NCBI GenBank assembly: GCA_946800325.1
Contig: OX326961.1
Location: 8,410,655 to 8,474,654, forward strand
Direction of reading: 5' to 3'
DNA from: Luzula sylvatica
Lineage: Eukaryota > Streptophyta > Magnoliopsida > Poales > Juncaceae
DNA: 64,000 nt
How positions within the stretch are numbered: position 1 is the stretch's first letter; the number at the start of each line of letters is the position of its first letter. The position numbers were made by a program, and so were the translations under genes. Below the pieces are notes generated by a model. The model saw nothing but the letters and a program-made list of their open reading frames with translations, made no database searches and was not told where the DNA came from. Below are positions 58,333 through 64,000 of this stretch, piece by piece.

Positions 58333-59959
58333 GGAAAAATTCACTATTCACACAACTTTTTTAAGTTTATTCCGAAAATACACAACTTTTTTGGATAATT
58401 CCGAAAATACACAATGGCGGAGTTTGTAACTCCGCCAAAATTTAAAAATGGCGGAGTCTGTAACTCCGCCATGTATTAGCAACAATTAATGTAATTAATC
58501 AGACATCGGGAATTAAGAGAGATTAATATTTGGCGGAATTGGTAACTCCGCCACTGTAGAGATTGGCGGCATCTGTAACTCCGCCATGCAGTAATTGGCG
58601 GACTTACAAACTCCGCCACATTTCCTACACCTTTACGCCGCTGTTTCTTCTCTCTCCCTCCTCCTCTCCCCATTTCTCTCCTACCAGCCACAGCCAAACT
58701 CTCTCTCTCTCTCGGCGATTTGAGGTAAATTTAGTTTTTTTTGTTTATTTTGTGTTCGAAATCTTCTGAAAATAGAGTATAAACTGTTATATAACTAGTG
58801 TATGTTTCGATTTTTGTTTGTTAGGACCGATTTGTGCGAAAAATCGAATTAAACGGCTAGGATCCTTGTTTGATAATCGAGATATTTTGTCGGAACGAAA
58901 GGTAAATTATTCTTTTAATATAGAGTACGATTTAGGATTTACGATTTAGAATCCATTTAGAATTTCGGATCCATTTAGGATTTATGATTTATGATATAAG
59001 ATCCACTTAGGATTTAGGATCCACTTAGGATTTAGGATCCATTATGGCTTTCGGATTTAGGATCCATTTAGGAAATATGATCCATTTAGGAATTATGATC
59101 CATTTATGATTTAGGTTTTAGGATCCATTTAGAAATTATGATCCATTTAGGATTTATGAATTAGGATCCATTAAGGTTTTAGGATCCATTTAGGAATTAG
59201 GATCCATTTAGAAATTATGATCCATTTAGGATTTATGAATTAGGATCCATTAAGATTTTAGGATCCATTTAGGAATTAGGATCCATTTATGATATAGGTT
59301 TTAGGATCCATTTAGAAATATCCATTTATGATTTATGAATTAGGATCCATTAAGGCTTTAGGAATTATGATTTATGAATTATGATCCATTTAGAAAAAAT
59401 AAATATTGAATTTGAAATGCTTTAATTGTTGAACACAAAACGCAGTGACCATATGGAAGCGTCCTTCATGTTTTGTTTGATGTTAATTTTAGTTTTAGAT
59501 TTTTTTTGATATTTGTTTCATGTTTGTTTCATGTTAATTTTAGTTTTAGTTTTAGTTCGTGTTTGAAAAAGTAATTGAAAATAACCAAATTAAATAAAAT
59601 AAACAAACTACATGAAATTATACTCACATAAAATATAAACAACAAAAATTATCATCATCATTTATTTAATTATTTAATATAATAAAAATCAACACAAAAA
59701 ATAATACAGAATTTTGGCGGAGTTACAGATGCCGCCAATCTCCACAGTGGCGGAGTTACCAATTCCGCCAAATATTAATCCCTCTTAATTCCTGACCGAC
59801 GTCTGATTAAAGTTAATACATGGCGGAGTTACAGACTCCGCCATTTTTAAATTTTGGCGGAGTTACAAACTCCGCCATTGTGTATTTTCGGAATTACCCA
59901 AAAAAGTTGTGTATTTTCGGAATAAACTTAAAAAAGTTATGTGAATAGTGAATTTTTCC
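58333..59959. mobile_element. Mutator-like element with hairpin-array ends
   Basis: Ends GGAAAAATTCACTATTCACA and its reverse complement, flanked by a perfect 9-bp duplication TTTTTTTTA (58324-58332 and 59960-59968). Arms of ~250 bp pair end to end. Nine 21-bp units GGCGGA(N9)TCCGCC, mostly GGCGGAGTT-N3-AACTCCGCC, lie at 58416, 58450, 58532, 58565, 58597 and 59716, 59749, 59822, 59856. Between the arms are a CT-rich leader and exon-like pieces with GT donors and an AG acceptor (58640-58910), consistent with a captured gene 5' end (Pack-MULE), and a minisatellite. No transposase. Confidence 0.93.
58930..59395. repeat. GATCCATTTAGGA minisatellite
   Basis: Units of ~16-19 bp (GGATCCATTTAGGAATTA) repeated about 20 times with many variants. 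A higher-order block of ~79 bp beginning TATGAATTAGGATCCATTAAG is seen at ~59156 and ~59235. Lies inside the Mutator-like element. Confidence 0.85.
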
Positions 59960-59968
59960 TTTTTTTTA

Positions 59969-60985
59969 TGGGTAAACGGCATGTCCAGAGTTTTGTGGCA
60001 TTCATTTGATGATTTTGGATCTGATTCGATGATTATGATTCAATTTAAATGAATTATCATCATTTTAATGGTTAGGGTTTAAATTGCTATTGTTTTCTAA
60101 TGATTATGGTTATTTTGACGAATTTTCATTTGGTGTGCATTGTATGTGTTCAAGAATTCAGATTTGTTATTCCTCATCAATGTCACTTACATGAGTTAAA
60201 GAATTCAAGTTTGTTAGTCCTCATCAATGGCAATGTACCTTGTTGAACTATACGATGTGTGTGTATAATTATTGATCAATAGTTAAAGTAGAATTCATGA
60301 AACTGAAAACCAGTACCACAATAATGAAAAAGAAAAAACAAACTATATGGTACCAAATCGGTACATTTCATTTATATGCAAAGAGAGTTTATCAACAAAT
60401 TATGTAGAATTCCTTATTAATCATTGTAGTCTTATCAATATACACATTATATAGTCGATAAAAGTAAACTATCGATAGAAATAGAATCCCTTAATAATCA
60501 TTACAATGCATTTCATAATACAATCTTTTATCCAATTATTTGTCAAAATACAATACATTAAAAAAAATCTAAACAATCATTTCAGTGCTAAGTCAGTCAA
60601 TGCTCGGTACCAATGAAGATGTATGAGAAGTCAAGTCAATAATCTCCGATCTTGCGAGTCATGGACCCTTTTGTCATTTTTAATTTCTAAGAGTGGCTCG
60701 AAAAAGGAAGAAGAGGTTTTCTTCTATCTGAAAAACCTGGTGAGTAAATCTTTTTTTTTTTTTTTTTGATGGAGTTGGCGATTGCCAAGTCCGTGATTTG
60801 TATAGATATGAAAGGAGGTATTTACAATACAATAATTTTCTAAAGACAAAAGTAAACAATCAAATGTTTTAATCTATTAGTAATCCTATCTTTGTAAATC
60901 TTTTGCAAAGTCAAAACACCAATACAGGCCCCAATTGAAGTGTGATGAAGTATTGAAAATACGTACGAGTCATAATTGGAGTCTC
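59969..60985. other. AT-rich spacer
   Basis: CAAGTTTGTTAGTCCTCATCAATG resembles the line 70 bp upstream (CAGATTTGTTATTCCTCATC), a local duplication at ~60157/60206. No gene. Confidence 0.45.
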
Positions 60986-60989
60986 GACT

Positions 60990-61330
60990 GCAAAAATGTT
61001 CTAATTCAGCCCCGTGAAGACTTGCTGAGATGTGAAGTTGGACGACGATACAAGATCTCGCTGTGAAATCTCGTGAGGCGTGAGATTTAAGAGGGCGGTG
61101 AGCCGTGAAGTCTCGTCGCTGAGTTCTAGAAGGCGGTGAACGCCAAGATCTGGAGGGCGAGGTGATGTGGTGAAGGGGAAAAAAACGTAAGGAGGCGGAG
61201 TTGTGGACAAGAAAAGGATGCGGAATCGGGAAGTTGAGGAGGTGAAATCTTGAGGGGGAACAAAATTGAAGTACAGAGGTGGAGTTCAAGAGAAGAAAAT
61301 GGGATACGCTTGGGAAGACGCAAAGACTTT
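60990..61330 (-). other. GC-enriched minus-strand segment, 149-codon frame
   Basis: This segment is much GC-richer than its flanks. The minus-strand frame 61289-60840 (149 codons) is S/H/R/F-rich with phrases such as RDFTARSC and RDFTAHRP, from a short internal DNA duplication (GTGAAGTCTCG/GTGAAATCTCG). No domain is recognisable and two other minus frames are also open here, so the protein is doubtful. It may be the leader or first exon of a captured gene. Confidence 0.3.
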
Positions 61331-62924
61331 CATTTGTTTCTCACATGGACTCGGTATTCTTACGTGAGAATACAATTAAAGGGCTCCATATCCACGTTAG
61401 ACTTCGGTAATATTTCGGTAGATTAATTCCTGCACTGTATACTTTTTGTATTTTTCCATAACAAAATGACAAACGGCTCCTAATTTAGTCATGGCAATAA
61501 ATGATCGATAATATCGTTGTGGGTAATAATTTGGTCATTATGAAAATAGTTACATGATCCGTAATAATCTAATTATAATTTTGAGTCTTTACTTTCATTC
61601 CAACATGTATTACCCGAAAAAAAAAACAAGAGCTTTTCGTAAACCTAGGTAAGTCCAAAAATATAACCCTAGTTTATAGTTTAAAGTAGGTGTTTTGTTA
61701 TAAACCCTTAATAGAATTGTAATTGTTTTCATATTAATGATTAAAATGAACGGGAAACTTTGAGCTCTTGTCATTAGTTTAAAAAAAAAAATCAAGAGTA
61801 ATTTTCGAGCTCTTGTTATAATCCAAGACGAATAATAATAACATAAAGCTAATAGTATAATTATTTATTTTATTTTATTTATGAATAAAATATGAACACA
61901 CATTAATATTTCAAAAAAAATATGATAATATCATTAATATTTTGCTTTTCCTATGTTTTTGTATAAAAATGTGTGAACAACCCTCATTTTTCGCTCAATT
62001 CATTCATAAATAAAAAGACATAAATAAAGATTAATCGGTTGGTGATCATAATTTGTATTCGTGTATCAGAAACTATCTAAACATTATTAGTTTTGTATAT
62101 AATTAATTGCAAATAACTCTTCATTTTTCTGGTTTCCGCATATTTGTTTTGTTATCTTTCTCGACATTAGTCATTTACAAATGAAACATGACCTATTTTT
62201 TTTACTAACATGTTAAATGTCAATAAACAAAATACTAATTTATTAATATCTTAAATCTCAATAGAAACAAAAACAAGGATCTGGCTTGTAATTATACTCT
62301 CAACTCAAATTTGAACACACATCTTCTATATCCAAATTAAAATTAAAATACTTAATTAACCCGGTTTAATTTACAAAAAACACATAGGATTAACTATACC
62401 GTACATGTAAGGTAATTAGGCAACAACATCTCTTGTCGCGAGGGAAATAGCACAATTGTTAATGACAAATTATTTGATAATGTTGTCATAACGATTCATT
62501 AGTAAAATATGAACACTATATTAATTGTAATCATAGTTTCAAATAATAAAAATTAAATCCAATTTCTTTTATTGGATATTTTTGCCGGTCACTCAAATCA
62601 TGTATATTGCGGAAATTGTTCGCTTATTGAATCCGTGACAAACTAAATTAAAAGAAAAAACAATTATACGAAAAATTCATTTAAGTTCAAAATATATTCA
62701 TGATTCACTCAAAAAATTAATACAATCCAACAATTACAAAATTGAGACGAAATAATTGACTCACATGATTAATCCGTTCATTTACATCCTGAATTTCATA
62801 ATTAATCCAACTCTCAGAAATCAGCATATCATGTACGGCCCTCTAAATATTACGTACAACATTTAAAGAAAATATTTTGTAACATTACATATTTTTCTTA
62901 TTTCTTTCTTAATTAAATCAAATC
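61331..62924. other. AT-rich spacer
   Basis: CAAACGGCTCCTAA at ~61471 resembles the Harbinger-like right end (GCCAAACAGCTCCTAA) but the rest of the terminus is not there. GAGCTCTTGTTA-like phrases at ~61629, 61762 and 61810. No gene recognised. Confidence 0.4.
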
Positions 62925-63180
62925 CTAATTTCTTTAGCCATGCTTGTAGCATGACCACAGACATATACACCACCTCCTTGCGAAATTATACTTTCATATC
63001 TGAATTCTGGAAAGCCAATCTTCCTTGAAAAAGAAAAAAAAATTTATCAAACATAAATTAATAAATGCATAAGCCAAGACATTTTGCAAAATTATCCAAG
63101 TAATAAACTAACCTGCAAGGCTCCAAAAAGCCTCTGAAAGAGGCGAGAGCGAGACCTGTGCAGGTTCCGAAGTAATTATT
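62925..63180 (-). pseudogene. NADPH-cytochrome P450 reductase-like gene fragment
   Basis: Two minus-strand exons come from the NADP(H)-binding domain of the diflavin reductase family, which passes electrons from NADPH to P450s. Exon ~63176-63117: GTCTGLALASFRGFLEPC (family: GPGTG.APFRGFLQER), ending at a GTTAG donor. Exon ~63027-62925, after TTTCAAG: FPEFRYESIISQGGGVYVCG then HATSMAKEI (family: ...GYLYVCGDAKGMA.DV). In intact enzymes roughly 100 residues separate these motifs; here one short intron does, so internal exons are lost. The second Gly of GPGTG is replaced by Cys and the VCGD acidic residue by His. No FMN domain is seen. Confidence 0.65.
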
Positions 63181-63558
63181 CAAATAAGCCCCTCAAAGTT
63201 TTGAAAAATTGTAAAAAGTAATAAGAACTTGTGTTTAAGATTTGGCAACTAATAATGAGGGCCAAAATTAAAATAGCATGCATATCCTAATCTCATTATT
63301 GGTACCACAGAGCAGAGAGACTTGTACCGAACTAAAAATCTCTGTTTTCCAACAAACATCAAAATTACGAACCACAATAGCTGGTGCAATAACTATAAGA
63401 AAATAATTGGGAAATTAAAATATATGAAAAATAGCGAGATAACTGAAGTACCTCTATAAACAAGAATTTATCCATGAATTGTGCCTCGAACTTCGCATTG
63501 ATAATTAGGAAAATAGTAAAAACAAGAACTGGGGTAAGCTTTAGATTAGAGGAGCTTG

Positions 63559-63586
63559 TTTTTGCAAAAAAAAAAAAAAAAAAAAA
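63559..63586 (+). mobile_element. Minimal poly(A) retro-insertion
   Basis: TTTTTGC plus 21 A (28 bp) is flanked by a perfect 15-bp direct repeat GATTAGAGGAGCTTG (63544-63558 and 63587-63601). Such a poly(A) insert with a ~15-bp target duplication is the footprint of LINE-type target-primed reverse transcription, truncated almost to the tail. Confidence 0.85.
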
Positions 63587-63779
63587 GATTAGAGGAGCTT
63601 GGAAAGAGGCGATTCGGTCAAAATTTCAAGTGTCACATTGGTAAAAAAATCCGCTAGGTATAAGTAGTAGACTGCAATCGATATTAGAAATAGCGAAAAA
63701 AACTTGCCATCACAAATCAGAACATCTAACTTCTAATAAAATCAAAATCACTAAAAGCTAAACCTGCGAAGAAATAATA

Positions 63780-64000
63780 AATAGTTCGAATTTCATTACC
63801 TCGGTACGAGTACTTGTCATGTTTTCCAAGTGAAAAAGCATGAGATTTTTCAAGATTATACTCATCTTTTCCCAGGAAACTCGCTGGCTATTTGTTGGAG
63901 TTAATCGGCGAAAAATGAAAAGGCTTAAGCATGATTTCTTCTGGGTTTCTCACATTTGAGAAGGAGTTTAGATCCGAGACGAAGTTTTGTTTTTAGAAGA
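63780..64000 (-). other. Leader-like sequence at the window edge
   Basis: On the minus strand a stretch ends in GTACTCGTACCGAG|GTAATG, a plausible exon-donor boundary ~600 bp upstream of the reductase relic. No recognisable protein; the gene may continue beyond the window. Confidence 0.3.

Noticed and set aside
61471..61485. Another Harbinger-like right end (CAAACGGCTCCTAA)
   Set aside because: Only the last ~13 bp match; sub-terminal sequence and a left partner are missing.

Overview
This window looks like intergenic, repeat-dominated DNA from a flowering-plant (probably eudicot) nuclear genome. It is strongly AT-rich and has no long open reading frame that reads as an intact protein. Its content is typical of plant chromosomes: an LTR retrotransposon primed by initiator tRNA-Met, a solo LTR, many Mutator-like inverted-repeat elements with 9-bp target duplications, Helitron 3' ends (hairpin plus CTAG before T), a Harbinger-type element with a TTA duplication, tRNA-derived SINE-like sequences, and relics of plant genes (a ROP GTPase, endonuclease III/NTH1, a P450-reductase-like flavoprotein) that still carry intron boundaries. 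I cannot name the species.

Layout. 1-5.3 kb: end of a Harbinger-like element, then a complete non-coding LTR retrotransposon (451-4268, TSD AATAG) inserted in a foldback array of GATATCGTATTCG-like repeats. 5.7-7.5 kb: a tandem array with a two-unit higher-order period, a T-rich minisatellite and a GC palindrome. 8.2-11.5 kb: LINE relic, SINE, MITE, Helitron end. 13.5-16.2 kb: ROP GTPase pseudogene on the minus strand, GA-rich leaders and a second MITE of the same family. 17-21 kb: two Helitron 3' ends facing each other, GC-rich/CA-rich patch, short tandem repeats. 22.3-24.3 kb: a palindromic Mutator-like element holding three 518-bp hairpin units. 24.4-28.4 kb: a coiled-coil gene relic (minus) and an NTH1 relic (plus), divergent. 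29.5-31.1 kb: a solo LTR whose U3 holds about 22 copies of a near-palindromic TCCGTTATAACGGA motif. 33-34.6 kb: an unidentified multi-exon relic. 39-45.7 kb: five inverted-repeat elements plus Helitron ends. 47-51.4 kb: tRNA-like pseudogenes, MITE, Helitron end, and a 1.6-kb Harbinger-like element. 53-64 kb: a 77-bp triplicate, several inverted-repeat elements including one with nine 21-bp GGCGGA...TCCGCC hairpins, and a flavoprotein-reductase relic.

The genes do not form a pathway. The gene pieces look like fragments carried or duplicated by transposons: they keep splice sites but have stops, frameshifts and internal deletions, and most sit beside Helitron or Mutator-like termini. I found no evidence for a new biochemical system. 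The most unusual things are structural: the triplicated palindrome at 22.3-24.3 kb, the motif array in the solo LTR, and the hairpin-studded element at 58.3-60.0 kb. Coordinates were read by eye and may be off by a base or two where repeats make boundaries ambiguous.
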